NCBI GenBank assembly: GCA_035544835.1
Contig: DASZZV010000149.1
Coordinates: forward strand, 1-33,018
Source: DASZZV01 sp035544835
Lineage (GTDB): Bacteria; Acidobacteriota; Thermoanaerobaculia; Gp7-AA8
Length of the DNA stretch: 33,018 bases
Reading direction: 5' to 3'
The notes under the pieces are model-generated. The model saw only the letters and a list, made by a program, of their open reading frames with translations, did no database searches and was not told the DNA's origin. Shown here piece by piece: positions 17,544-25,772 of this stretch; the first letter of the stretch is position 1; every line of letters begins with the position of its first letter. The position numbers were made by a program, and so were the translations under genes.

Positions 17544-17897
17544 TCAGGCATTGGTTCTGTCCCGCGGTGCCGGCAAGTCCAGGGCCCGAGCGAGAGCCCC
17601 GTTCAATTCCTGGAGCTTCGGCTCTGACAGTCGCCCGGCCAGGGTCGTGAGCTTGCTCTTGAACATCAGCATCAGGAAGTCGCAGCGGATCGCGCTGGAG
17701 CGAGGAATCCCCGCCTCCGGACCGATCACGACCTCCGTGGCCAGTCCCAGGACCTCTCCGTAGACGGGTGCGCAGATCACGGTCGAGATATCGTCGTTCC
17801 CGGCGATGAACCCGCGGGAGACAACGACGTAGAATCCCGGCTTGTGGCCCCGCTCCGGCATGCGGTGGCTGGTTCTGTAGACTTCCCCACGCTTCAC
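17544..17897 (-). CDS. MazF/PemK-like endoribonuclease toxin
   Basis: A 117-residue protein of the PemK/MazF family, whose members cut RNA at short sequences. It begins MKRGEVYRTSH (most relatives have KRGDIWLV-like starts). It then has GHKPGFYVVVSRGFI, matching the conserved RPvlVvs strand, TVICAPV, and SAIRCDFLMLMFKSKL in place of the usual S-x-v-r-cd-q region. The start is GTG at 17897, overlapping the antitoxin stop (GTGA), which suggests coupled translation. It forms a two-gene module with 17894-18130. No activity can be read from sequence, but the fold residues are intact. Confidence 0.85.
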   Translation of the reverse strand: MKRGEVYRTSHRMPERGHKPGFYVVVSRGFIAGNDDISTVICAPVYGEVLGLATEVVIGPEAGIPRSSAIRCDFLMLMFKSKLTTLAGRLSEPKLQELNGALARALDLPAPRDRTNA

Positions 17898-18130
17898 GGT
17901 TTCGCTTGCTCGGCGACCATGGCCTTCGCCTGGCGAGCCAGCAGCGCGCGGTGCCTCGCAATCACGGTCCGCTCTTTGGCTTCCTGTTCCAGACCCTCGC
18001 GCCGTGCCAGGAATTCCGCCAGCGCTTCCCTAACGAGCTCCGACCGTTTGCCCCGCACGCGCCCCTTTTGCGCCAGCCGGTCGAGAGCCCCGAGTGTTGG
18101 CTCGTCAATAGAGATCGCAATAGTTTTCAT
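17894..18130 (-). CDS. Ribbon-helix-helix antitoxin of the MazF-like module
   Basis: A 78-residue protein starting MKTIAISIDEPTLGALDRLA and continuing with RSELVREALAEFLARRE. This is the beta-strand plus two-helix pattern of CopG/MazE-type ribbon-helix-helix DNA binders. A charged helical tail, likely the toxin-binding part, completes it. The start ATG at 18130 has no purine-rich ribosome site. The AT-rich upstream sequence contains the odd palindrome TAGAGTCTA (plus strand 18136-18144), a possible self-regulatory operator and weak promoter region; a short-leader mRNA is possible. Confidence 0.85.
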   Translation of the reverse strand: MKTIAISIDEPTLGALDRLAQKGRVRGKRSELVREALAEFLARREGLEQEAKERTVIARHRALLARQAKAMVAEQAKP

Positions 18131-18239
18131 ATATAGAGTCTAATAGTATTGGCGCTGGGACCGCAAGGTACCGAGGCAGCACAACCCTGACCGTATACGG
18201 CGTTCAGCAAACCAACACCGTACCCGGATATGCGGACCT

Positions 18240-19574
18240 TTACGGCCAGATCCCACGTGCCAACGCCGTGGTCCCGACCCGCTTGATGGCCAGGGCGAAG
18301 GCGCTGGTCCGCAGATCGACCGACACCGCGTGACGGTCCTTGATCTCCTGCTGCATCTGGAGCACCCCGTCGGTGGCCTCTTCCATCTTTTCGTGCAGTG
18401 CCACGTTGACGTTCTTCTCGGTCCAGTGCTCATTCTCGATGTTCTGCACCCACTCGAAGTAGCTCACCGTGACGCCTCCCGAGTTAGCCAGAATGTCGGG
18501 GAGCACCGGGATTCCGCGCTCGAACAGAATGCGGTCCGCCGCTGGAGTGGTGGGACCATTCGCCGCTTCCGCGATGAGCCTTGTTTTGACTCCCGCCACG
18601 TTGTCGGCGCGTATCTGATTCTCGAAGGCCGCCGGGATCAGCACGTCGCATTCGAGCCCAAGGAGTTCGGCATTGGTAATGTTCTTCGCCCCGAAAAGGC
18701 CGGCCACGGAACCGGTCTGCTTCTTGTGCGCCAGGGCCGCTGCGATATCCAACCCTTCTTCCGACAGCACACCGCCAGTCGAGTCGCTGACGGCGATGAC
18801 TCGCGTGCCGGCCTCGGTGAAAAGCTGCGCCGCAATCGATCCGGCATTGCCGAAGCCCTGGATCACGACCCTGGCCCCATCCAACCGGCTCATCCCCGGC
18901 ACGGCCCCCTGCTCGATCGCTCTCCGCGTCACGAACAGGCATCCCCGCGCCGTGGCTTCGTTGCGCCCCAGCGAGCCGCCCATGCTGATCGGCTTGCCGG
19001 TGACCACCGGGAGGTTGTTCTTCCCGGCGTGCATCATGTCGTAGGTATCGTAGATCCAGGCCATGGTGCGAGCGTCAGTATTGACGTCGGGCGCGGGAAT
19101 GTCGGTGTGCGGTCCGATTGTGTCGCCAAGCTCCACAACGAACCGGCGCGTGACCTTCCGCAGCTCGTTCTCCGACAGCTCCTTCGGATTGCAGATGACC
19201 CCGCCCTTGGCCCCGCCGAAGGGGATCCCGGCCACCGCGCACTTCCAGGTCATCCAGGAGGCTAGTGCCCGCACTTCGTCGGCGTTGACGTCGGGGTGAT
19301 AGCGGATGCCTCCCTTGCCCGGTCCGCGCACACGAGAGTGCAGCGCACGGTAGCCCGCGAAGACGCGGACCGTGCCGTCATCGCACTCAATCGGAAATTC
19401 GACTTTCAGCAGGCGGGCCGTTCCCCGCATCAACGCCAGAAGACCAGCGGGAAGAGGGACATACTGCGCCGCGGAATCGAACTGCTGCTGCGCAATGTCA
19501 TAGGGATTGAGGTTCTCGGGGGTCTCGGAGGCAGAGACGCTGCTCTGACCGGGCACGGGCTGACGCGAGTCCAT
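18240..19574 (-). CDS. gdhA: Glu/Leu/Phe/Val dehydrogenase (glutamate dehydrogenase)
   Basis: Cytosolic hexameric enzyme that interconverts glutamate and 2-oxoglutarate plus ammonia with NAD(P). The start is ATG at 19574, with GGGAG nine bases upstream; a longer frame would add 13 unlikely residues. GIPFGGAKGGV (catalytic Lys123) and DIPAPDVNT carry the active site, and VIQGFGNAGSIAA is the dinucleotide loop. ANSGGVTVSYFEWVQN ends the family signature. The length is 444 residues, somewhat longer than the usual 415-420 because of a polar N-terminus. It stands alone, upstream of the toxin-antitoxin pair on the same strand. Cofactor preference cannot be told. Confidence 0.93.
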   Translation of the reverse strand: MDSRQPVPGQSSVSASETPENLNPYDIAQQQFDSAAQYVPLPAGLLALMRGTARLLKVEFPIECDDGTVRVFAGYRALHSRVRGPGKGGIRYHPDVNADEVRALASWMTWKCAVAGIPFGGAKGGVICNPKELSENELRKVTRRFVVELGDTIGPHTDIPAPDVNTDARTMAWIYDTYDMMHAGKNNLPVVTGKPISMGGSLGRNEATARGCLFVTRRAIEQGAVPGMSRLDGARVVIQGFGNAGSIAAQLFTEAGTRVIAVSDSTGGVLSEEGLDIAAALAHKKQTGSVAGLFGAKNITNAELLGLECDVLIPAAFENQIRADNVAGVKTRLIAEAANGPTTPAADRILFERGIPVLPDILANSGGVTVSYFEWVQNIENEHWTEKNVNVALHEKMEEATDGVLQMQQEIKDRHAVSVDLRTSAFALAIKRVGTTALARGIWP

Positions 19575-19719
19575 TAAAAGTTCTCCCTTGTCGTAACGCG
19601 CTGACGATATCACCGGCGCGGCTGTTTATGGCACACCGAAGTGTAGAGAACAGAAGCTGCGTCCCCCATTCGGGCGGGTTCGCGGCGACGGGCGCGGGAA
19701 GCGGTGTCAAGGCTGTCGC

Positions 19720-19878
19720 TCATTCCTCAGCGAGAGCTTCGAGGAACTCCAGCTCAATGAGGTCCTTGCGCCGTACGGACGCACGCTTCATCTGGATCAG
19801 GTCAGCTAGAGACGCGAACGGGATGACGAGTGCTTCTCCGATGTCGAGACGTTCGGTGCTGGTGATCAGAGGAATCAT
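19720..19878 (-). pseudogene. Remnant of a nucleotidyltransferase-type C-terminus
   Basis: A 52-codon frame ends at 19720. Its product has LDIGEALVIPFASLADLIQM followed by KRASVRRKDLIELEFLEAL. The pattern 'leucine-rich segment, K-R-A, then KDL-x-ELE' is that of the C-terminus of small predicted nucleotidyltransferases (AbiEii-like, DUF1814-like). The N-terminal catalytic part is absent and a stop lies 27 bases upstream of the first ATG. It is probably a decayed piece, though a tiny expressed protein cannot be excluded. A more decayed relative lies at 27908-27984. Confidence 0.5.
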
Positions 19879-20089
19879 CAACACCGCGAAGAGAGGCGTC
19901 TAGCTCTCAGGAGCCCGCCAGAGCCTCGCGGTTCGCGGTTTCGCTGGTAGCAAATTGAGATCGTTCGTGAGGCGATCGAGGAGTCAAAGCTGGGCCGCCG
20001 CGAAGGTGAAATTCCGATCGGATCGGTGACAAATCGGCCGGTTCGTTTCCATTCCGGGGAGTTTTACAGCGCTTTTGGGCCGGCCGCCG

Positions 20090-20095
20090 TAGAAT
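20090..20095 (+). promoter_or_regulatory. Possible -10 box for a leaderless kinase mRNA
   Basis: TAGAAT matches the -10 consensus at five of six positions and ends 7 bases before the kinase ATG, so transcription would start at or near the first codon. No ribosome site precedes the ATG, which fits a leaderless message. No -35 box at the usual spacing was found. Confidence 0.35.
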
Positions 20096-20102
20096 CAATT
20101 CC

Positions 20103-21872
20103 ATGCTTGAGCCGGGACGTCTCCTTCAGAACCGTTACCTGATCCAGGGGCTGCTCAGCAAGGGGGGGATGGGCGCGGTATACGAGGCCCTCGACCAGCG
20201 GCTGCAGAGCGTCGTCGCCCTCAAGGAGACCTTCTTCGACGCCGAACTGCTGCGCAACCAGTTCGAGCGCGAGGCCCGCATGCTGGCGCGGCTCCGCCAT
20301 CCCGCTCTTACCAAGGTCATCGATCACTTCTCCGAGGATGGTGGGCAATTCCTGGTGATGGAGTTCATCGGCGGTCCCGATCTCGGGGCGCAGATGAAGG
20401 AGCGCGGCGAACCATTTCCGCTTGGCGACGTCCTGCTCTGGGGCGATCAGCTTCTCGACGCTCTCGACTATCTGCACACACAGGTGCCGCCGGTCATTCA
20501 TCGCGACATCAAGCCTCAGAACATGAAGCTCACCAATCGCAACCAGATCATCCTCCTCGACTTCGGACTGGCCAAAGACCAGGCCACGCATCTGGCCGAC
20601 GGCAGCACCTCGGCGAGCCTCTTCGCATATACGCCTCACTACGCGCCGCTGGAGCAGGTCCAGGGAAAGGGCACCGACCGAAGAAGCGATCTCTATTCGC
20701 TAGCGGCCTCGCTCTATCAGATGATGACCTTTGTCGTGCCTTCCGATTCCCTCAGCCGCGCCGCGGCAGTCGTGAATGGGGAGCCCGACCCGCTCCGTCC
20801 GGCCGGCGAGGTCGATCCTTCCCTTCCTGCCCCGGTCGCCGCCGTCCTTTCCAAAGCACTGGCCCTCAGCCCTGAGAAACGTCCCGCCACGGCCGCCGAG
20901 ATGCGGGCCCTGCTGCGGGATGCGATCGCCGGCTCGAATGCGCCGACGCTGGCCGGCGAGCCGTCGCGCGGCGGGACCATCGCCTACGAGGAAGTGCCGG
21001 CGATCTCCCCCCATGCGACGACGACGGCCGGCCAGCCCACAGAAGTGCCCACGGAAGCGGTGGACCTGCGACCCACGGAAGTCGTGGAGGTGCCACCCAC
21101 GGAGGTACCGGCGCCGGGCAGAGCCTCGAATCGCAGGACCGCGCTCATCGCCGGGGCCGGTATCCTTGTCCTGGCTCTGGCCGTCGTCCTCTTCGTCCAT
21201 CACCGTTCCGCGGGATCGCAACCCCTTCCCGCCGCCCTCCCCGTTTCCCCTCCCAGCGGAACTACCCTCGCAGTCGCGCCGGCTCCGGGCGCGGCGAGCG
21301 CCACGCCATCAGGGCCTCAGGAAGGTGCACCTGTTCTCGTGCACTCGGGCGAGTCGCCCACGGCAGCCGCCCCGGATGCTGCCACTGATGCTTCTGCCGT
21401 CTCAGATACGAATGTATCTCGTCCTGTGGGAAACCTGCGCGGTCGGGTTGGTGATGAATTGTCCGATGGCAAGTGGCGATTTTTGTTATTGGACGTCAAC
21501 CAGGTCAAATCCTACACCATGAAAAGAACCACTGTGATTGATATTGCGGCGTATCACAACAATGCGGAATTCAAGAATAACACCTTTGCCCCCAGACCCG
21601 GCAACACGCTTTTCGTGTTCAATTGCCGTGTCATCAACGCCATGAAGGAGAATCAGTCTCTCTCGCACTACGCCACCAACACCGCCGTGGTCACTGATCA
21701 GGGAGAGTCATATCCGCAGAGTGCTATCGATATTGGCGGCACCGTGTATCAGAGCCAAGCGCTTGTGCCAGGATCAAAGTTGGAATTCGCTGTGCTCTTC
21801 GTCGTTCCGCAAGGCACGAAGCTGAAAGAGCTCGTCTTTACTTTGAGCACGGATGTTCATGTGTCGCTGTAG
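20103..21872 (+). CDS. Transmembrane Ser/Thr protein kinase with DUF4352-like outer domain
   Basis: A 589-residue bacterial Hanks-type kinase. Kinase domain: glycine loop LLSKGGMGAVYEA (17-29), VALKE with Lys41, Glu57 of helix C, HRDIKPQN (133-140), DFG (153-155) and the APLEQ site (181-185); all catalytic residues are present. A Pro/Thr-rich linker with repeated PTEV units (about 310-340) may be self-phosphorylated. One membrane helix (about 343-366) leads to a low-complexity spacer and an outer domain (about 440-589), which resembles the telokin-like DUF4352 fold seen on secreted proteins. GC drops sharply from about 70-75% to about 40-48% at the outer domain, suggesting it was acquired separately. 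It is likely a sensor kinase; its ligand and targets are unknown. Confidence 0.9.
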   Translation: MLEPGRLLQNRYLIQGLLSKGGMGAVYEALDQRLQSVVALKETFFDAELLRNQFEREARMLARLRHPALTKVIDHFSEDGGQFLVMEFIGGPDLGAQMKERGEPFPLGDVLLWGDQLLDALDYLHTQVPPVIHRDIKPQNMKLTNRNQIILLDFGLAKDQATHLADGSTSASLFAYTPHYAPLEQVQGKGTDRRSDLYSLAASLYQMMTFVVPSDSLSRAAAVVNGEPDPLRPAGEVDPSLPAPVAAVLSKALALSPEKRPATAAEMRALLRDAIAGSNAPTLAGEPSRGGTIAYEEVPAISPHATTTAGQPTEVPTEAVDLRPTEVVEVPPTEVPAPGRASNRRTALIAGAGILVLALAVVLFVHHRSAGSQPLPAALPVSPPSGTTLAVAPAPGAASATPSGPQEGAPVLVHSGESPTAAAPDAATDASAVSDTNVSRPVGNLRGRVGDELSDGKWRFLLLDVNQVKSYTMKRTTVIDIAAYHNNAEFKNNTFAPRPGNTLFVFNCRVINAMKENQSLSHYATNTAVVTDQGESYPQSAIDIGGTVYQSQALVPGSKLEFAVLFVVPQGTKLKELVFTLSTDVHVSL

Positions 21873-21985
21873 CTACCGGCCGACCGGCGATCACGCAGCT
21901 AGTTCTGATCGCCCCAGCCGTGCTTCAAGCCACAAATCTTGCACAGGGTAGGCGGCTTGCTACGTAATGGACTCCTAACGAACGA

Positions 21986-22465
21986 ATGCACGCCTCAAGT
22001 AACGACCAGTCGGGTGTTCGGGTCTTCCCGCCCGCCATCTATCTCGCGGGCCTACTCGTGGGCTTCGGGATTCAATGGTTGTGGCCGATACCCATAGCCC
22101 CGGCCGCGTTCGCCTTCGCTGTGCGGCTCTTCGGCATCGCTTTTCTGGGGGCATGGCTGGCGCTCGCGATTTCGGCCGTGCTCACGTTCAAAAAGGTAGG
22201 CACTACACCCCATCCTATGCGCCCTACGACCGCGCTCGCGCTTGCCGGCCCATATCGGTTCACGCGCAATCCCATGTACCTCAGCTTCGTCTTCATGAAT
22301 CTCGGCGTCGCTCTCGTGGCAAACGCTCTGTGGCCGGTGGCTGTCATACCCGCCATCATGCTCATTGTGCAGCGCGTTGTAATCGAGCGGGAGGAGCACT
22401 ATCTCACAACGAAGTTCGGCCAAGAGTACATCGCCTTCAAGGCTCGTGTCCGTCGCTGGTTGTAG
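21986..22465 (+). CDS. Isoprenylcysteine methyltransferase (Ste14/PEMT-like) family membrane protein
   Basis: A 159-residue protein with four or five hydrophobic segments. GPYRFTRNPMYLS, followed near the end by EREEHYLTTKFGQEYIAFKARVRRWL, is the conserved C-terminal half of the bacterial ICMT/phospholipid methyltransferase group, which binds S-adenosylmethionine at the membrane face. The bacterial substrates are mostly unknown, so no specific reaction is assigned. The start ATG at 21986 follows a 113-base gap after the kinase. It converges on the DUF3494 gene across two hairpins. Confidence 0.88.
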   Translation: MHASSNDQSGVRVFPPAIYLAGLLVGFGIQWLWPIPIAPAAFAFAVRLFGIAFLGAWLALAISAVLTFKKVGTTPHPMRPTTALALAGPYRFTRNPMYLSFVFMNLGVALVANALWPVAVIPAIMLIVQRVVIEREEHYLTTKFGQEYIAFKARVRRWL

Positions 22466-22557
22466 GCGTCAACGGCACCGTCAGAGCACCTAACTTGTAT
22501 TCGAAGGTCCAGCGCCGCAACTCGTTGCCATGCGAATCGGAGAATGTAGTGTGACAA

Positions 22558-22622
22558 AAAGGGTTACAGACCAAAATCTGTAACCCTTTGACATTCCAGT
22601 GTGGGTGGGCGTCACCACCCAC
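22558..22622. terminator. Two hairpins between convergent genes, likely bidirectional terminator
   Basis: AAAGGGTTACAGA (22558-22570) pairs perfectly with TCTGTAACCCTTT (22577-22589) around a 6-base loop. Its flank carries an A-run on the left and a T-run inside the stem, so it could act for both strands. A second hairpin, GTGGGTGG-GCGTCA-CCACCCAC (22601-22622), follows at once. It lies between the stops of the methyltransferase and the DUF3494 gene. Confidence 0.8.
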
Positions 22623-22642
22623 CCGAGAGGCAGTGTGTCCTT

Positions 22643-23404
22643 TTACGGGGCGGGCTGGGTAATCGCGTTCATCTGAAGGGTGACCGCGGTCTGCGCCAGC
22701 AGTCTGCCGTTGACCGATGCTCCGGTGTTCACTGCGATCAGGGTCTTCCCCAGTATGACTCCCTCAAAGTGCGCAGTTGTTCCAATGGTCACTGCGCCAG
22801 CGACCTGCCAGAAGATGTTCTTGGGCAGTGCGCCACCGGCCAGGGTCACCCGCGTCGCGTTGCCCTGATTCAGCGTTCCCGCCACCTGGAAGATCCAGAC
22901 ATCGTTCGGGCCGCCCGAGAGCGTGACGTCCGTTGTAATCAAAAGACCAGTACCCCATTTGTAGAGGCCGGGGGCGAGGGTTAGCCCGCCAATCTCACCG
23001 GCTCCCAATTCCGTGAAATCGGGTGATACTCGTCCGGCAGCGTCGTCGTACGCAAATCCCATGTCGCCCACGGCCAGGGTTAGCAATGTGGCGTCATTCA
23101 CCGCGCAGGGGAGAGGACCAGCCGCGTCCACGGTATAAACTTTCCCCGTTACTTCGCCGCAGGTGAGAAGAAGAGCTGCACCTGTAATGGGGCTCGTTCC
23201 CACGTCCCCAACAATCGGGGATGCATAAACGTCGGTAATTCCGGTTTTGCTCAAAATTGTGAAATTACCGGCCGTGGCAAGACTCACTGGTGCCTGATGA
23301 CTTCCCACTTGCGCTTGCGCGCTTCCACATACGACCAGCAGTAATGCGATCGACCACATCAGAGGTGTGGTCATTGTTCGTACCTTGTTGTTTGTGTTGT
23401 CCAT
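22643..23404 (-). CDS. Secreted ice-binding-like protein (DUF3494)
   Basis: A 253-residue exported protein. The start is ATG at 23404 with AGGAGA 9 bases upstream, giving a signal peptide (LMWSIALLLVVCGSAQAQ). The mature part follows the DUF3494 plan: APVSLATAGNFTILSKTGIT, GDVGTSPITGAAL, a middle helix segment and GGLTLAPGLYKW, then repeated beta-strand turns with VWIFQVAGTL, NIFWQVAGAVTIGTTAHFEGVIL and the end NGRLLAQTAVTLQ. Known relatives are right-handed beta-solenoids, some of which bind ice while others act as adhesins or have no tested activity. A response-regulator gene lies upstream on the same strand with a 275-base gap. Confidence 0.92.
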   Translation of the reverse strand: MDNTNNKVRTMTTPLMWSIALLLVVCGSAQAQVGSHQAPVSLATAGNFTILSKTGITDVYASPIVGDVGTSPITGAALLLTCGEVTGKVYTVDAAGPLPCAVNDATLLTLAVGDMGFAYDDAAGRVSPDFTELGAGEIGGLTLAPGLYKWGTGLLITTDVTLSGGPNDVWIFQVAGTLNQGNATRVTLAGGALPKNIFWQVAGAVTIGTTAHFEGVILGKTLIAVNTGASVNGRLLAQTAVTLQMNAITQPAP

Positions 23405-23679
23405 TGACAAATCTCCTGTTTCAAATTGCTCTTCGGTAATTTCCTGCCCCAAATGTCTTGATATTCTGCCCACGGCGTTTCGCCGATCCTCACCTCACGC
23501 CTCCTGATTCGAGGATTTGGTTTCTTTTCGCATCGGATTTAGAGAATAGGTCCAGACCGCGGATCATGTCTGTAAGCCGCAGCTGAAGTTTTCGTAGGAT
23601 TCAGACTGAAAGACTTGTCGGTGTTTGTCCTACAGGGAGGCTGAAGGCAGGAAAGAGATTGCAGGCTGGACGGCCGACC

Positions 23680-24330
23680 CTACGTTGGGGACGTTGTACA
23701 AATCACCAGGCCGTTTCGGATCGCATACTGGACGATTTCCGCACTATTTCTAACGCCGAGCTTTTCCAGGATCCGAGCGCGATAGGTGCTGATCGTTTTT
23801 GCGCTGAGTGACAGTTCTTTGGCGATTTCCGTAACGGTCTTTCCAGAGGCGATACCGGACATGACTTCATACTCGCGGTCAGAGAGAATTTCGTGCGGCG
23901 TGCGCGTGAGATCCTTGTTTACTCCCAAGGCCAGCTTTTCGGCCAGCGCGGGACTTACGTATCGCCCCCCGGCCAGGATCTTGTGGATGGCTTTCGCCAG
24001 CTCCTCGAGAACGGTGTCCTTCGTCATGTAGCCTTCCGCGCCGGCCTTCAGGACACGAATGGCAAATTGGTCTTCCGAGTGACCAGTCAGGACCAGAACC
24101 GGGAGCCTGGGCCATTCGGCCTTTAATTCCTTGAGGAGATCCAAGCCGCTTTTCCCCGGCATGGTGAGGTCGAGCAGCGCGACATCCCACTCTTTTTCCC
24201 GAAGCTGTTCCAGCGCCTGCCGGGCATCGGACGCTTCTCCAAATGCGGCCCCCTGAAACTCATGGGAAAGAAGCGCCCTCAAACCACGCCGGACAATAGC
24301 GTGGTCGTCGACGATGAGGACTCGTATCAT
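23680..24330 (-). CDS. NarL/FixJ family response regulator
   Basis: A 216-residue two-domain regulator. The receiver has the acidic pocket Asp8-Asp9, phospho-acceptor Asp54 in LLDLTMPGKSG, Thr82 and Lys104. The LuxR-type helix-turn-helix follows (LSDREYEVMSGIASGKTVTEIAKELSLSAKTISTYRARILEKLGVRN). The start is ATG at 24330, with CGGAGT directly upstream. No histidine kinase gene is nearby, so the partner must lie elsewhere. It is oriented towards the DUF3494 gene, which may be one of its targets, but nothing in the sequence shows a binding site. Confidence 0.93.
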   Translation of the reverse strand: MIRVLIVDDHAIVRRGLRALLSHEFQGAAFGEASDARQALEQLREKEWDVALLDLTMPGKSGLDLLKELKAEWPRLPVLVLTGHSEDQFAIRVLKAGAEGYMTKDTVLEELAKAIHKILAGGRYVSPALAEKLALGVNKDLTRTPHEILSDREYEVMSGIASGKTVTEIAKELSLSAKTISTYRARILEKLGVRNSAEIVQYAIRNGLVICTTSPT

Positions 24331-24672
24331 ACTCCGTCTGCTAGTCGCCGGACGGCGATGGCATGACTAGCGGAGCTCTCGACGGTTTCGCCGTGGTATG
24401 GGGCGCGCGCACGGGCAGGATGCTCCGCAAGATCGTGCGGGAGCCTTGCTGGTTTCTTCATCAAGCCCTCTTATTTCGTGCAGAGATAACCACTCGTTCG
24501 CTCAGGTGCACGAGGCGGGCCCACTGCCCGCCGGGCCACGTTCGGCCCGATCCTCGGCGGCGTTATTGCACGGCCATTACGCATCGAGCTCGCTGGCACT
24601 CTCTACCGCCTCACTTCACGCGGCAATGAGTGAGGTCCGATCTTGTCTGGACCGCCGAAACGCGGAGGATCT
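24331..24672. other. Gene-free region with a dispersed GC-rich repeat
   Basis: No gene is supported in this divergent gap. At 24491-24530 it has CACTCGTTCGCTC, then TGCACGAGGCGGGCCCACTG and CCCG. This matches 27172-27211 with about 34 of 39 positions equal. A ribosome site GGAGGAT for the following lipoprotein gene lies at 24664-24670. Confidence 0.6.
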
Positions 24673-25215
24673 ATGAATCGATGCCTGTTGATCGCACTCA
24701 TCGGAGTGACAACGTTGTCGTGCGGCGCGCCATCGGAGTCGCCGGCGCAAAGTCGGTCGGCGGCGGCGGCGAAAAGCACTTCCTCGTCGTGGTCGGGTTG
24801 CCCAGTGACGCGTGAAGATGTTGCCACGGCGATCGGCATGGACGCGGGCAAGGGTCACTTCAGAGGAGGCACTTCTTCGGATCCAGTCGCCAGATGCAGT
24901 TATACCGTCGGAAGCTCGGGCATCGTGGAGTTGTACGACGTGGGCGGCATGACGGCGAGCAACTACCTCACCGAGATCGCCAACGGAATCCTTCCTGGCG
25001 GCGCCAATCCGGGGTGGCAGGATGCCCCGGACCTCGGGGGCTCGGCGAAAACCGCCTGCGGCGCTTTCAAGGATCCCTTGCTCAATAGCTGTCTCGCCGT
25101 CGCCCTTCACGATTCCAGAGCGATCGTGGTGGTGATCTCGACCGGCCCGTCCAAAAACGACGCCGAGCGGACCGCTGCAGCGATTGTGTTAGCAAAGAAA
25201 AGCATAGGACAGTAG
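24673..25215 (+). CDS. Hypothetical lipoprotein
   Basis: A 180-residue predicted lipoprotein. The start is ATG at 24673, three bases after GGAGGAT, with a short signal ending in the lipobox TLSC (Cys17). A Ser/Ala-rich spacer leads to a small domain with WSGCPVTREDVATAIG, PVARCSYTVGSSG, TACGAF and NSCLAVAL. The four cysteines of the mature part could form two disulphides. The layout 'C-x, helix, C-x-Y strand, helix' is loosely like DUF3558-type lipoproteins, but I would not assign it. It is followed by a second lipoprotein gene on the same strand. Confidence 0.75.
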   Translation: MNRCLLIALIGVTTLSCGAPSESPAQSRSAAAAKSTSSSWSGCPVTREDVATAIGMDAGKGHFRGGTSSDPVARCSYTVGSSGIVELYDVGGMTASNYLTEIANGILPGGANPGWQDAPDLGGSAKTACGAFKDPLLNSCLAVALHDSRAIVVVISTGPSKNDAERTAAAIVLAKKSIGQ

Positions 25216-25295
25216 CAGCCCGTTGCCGGCGAACGATATCGAAGTCCTCGGCGGGCGCAGCGAGTCCGCTGCAACGAGGGACAGTGGAGGAAAGC

Positions 25296-25772
25296 ATGAT
25301 CAGAACGAAATGGACCATCAGGATGAGAATCCTGGCCGCCGTCGTGAGCGTCGCGGTCCTTGCGATCCCGGCGTGTCGTGATGCGAACAAGGAAGGCACG
25401 ACGGCGACGGCCGCGAGCGGCGCTGCGCCAGCGGCGACCGGCGATCACTCGAACGAGGAGTTCTGCAAGACCATAGCCTTGCAGGGCGAGCAGTTCGGGC
25501 GGTTTACGAAGCTCGACATCTTTGACATGGCCGGGCGCGCAAAGTACTTCGCCGATCAAAAGAACCTGAACGCAACTCTCGTGAAGACGGCTCCGGCCTC
25601 GCTCAAGAGCGATGTCGCGCTCCAAACCAGGAATGCGAACGCCATGATCGACGCGCAGCTGGCGAAGGACTCGGCGGGCATCAAGGCAACCGCCGCCGTG
25701 CTCAGCTCGCCCGAGAATCTCACGGCGTCCAGGCACATGACCGACTACTGCGGAGTCACCATCTCGCGGTGA
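25296..25772 (+). CDS. Hypothetical lipoprotein
   Basis: A 158-residue predicted lipoprotein. The start is ATG at 25296, preceded by GGAGGA at good spacing. A basic N-terminus and hydrophobic stretch end in the lipobox IPAC (Cys27). The mature part has an Ala/Thr/Gly linker and then a mostly helical domain with Cys in EEFCKTIALQ and DYCGVTIS near the two ends, probably paired. No family was recognised. It lies 80 bases after the previous lipoprotein gene and is likely cotranscribed. Confidence 0.75.
   Translation: MIRTKWTIRMRILAAVVSVAVLAIPACRDANKEGTTATAASGAAPAATGDHSNEEFCKTIALQGEQFGRFTKLDIFDMAGRAKYFADQKNLNATLVKTAPASLKSDVALQTRNANAMIDAQLAKDSAGIKATAAVLSSPENLTASRHMTDYCGVTISR

Larger units (their letters stand above)
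19575..20102. other. Long intergenic region between gdhA and the kinase gene
   Basis: This divergent 528-base gap has no intact gene. It holds a short minus-strand remnant (19720-19878), the upstream region of gdhA, and next to the kinase start a TAGAAT box. The plus-strand open frame at 19628-19903 is rich in Ser and Arg and has no family resemblance, so I do not call it. Confidence 0.6.

Noticed and set aside
18330..19265. Plus-strand frame of 311 codons opposite gdhA
   Set aside because: Shadow of the glutamate dehydrogenase gene, which has all active-site motifs.
19628..19903. Plus-strand frame between gdhA and the kinase
   Set aside because: Ser/Arg-rich composition without motifs; the opposite strand shows a better match to a gene remnant.
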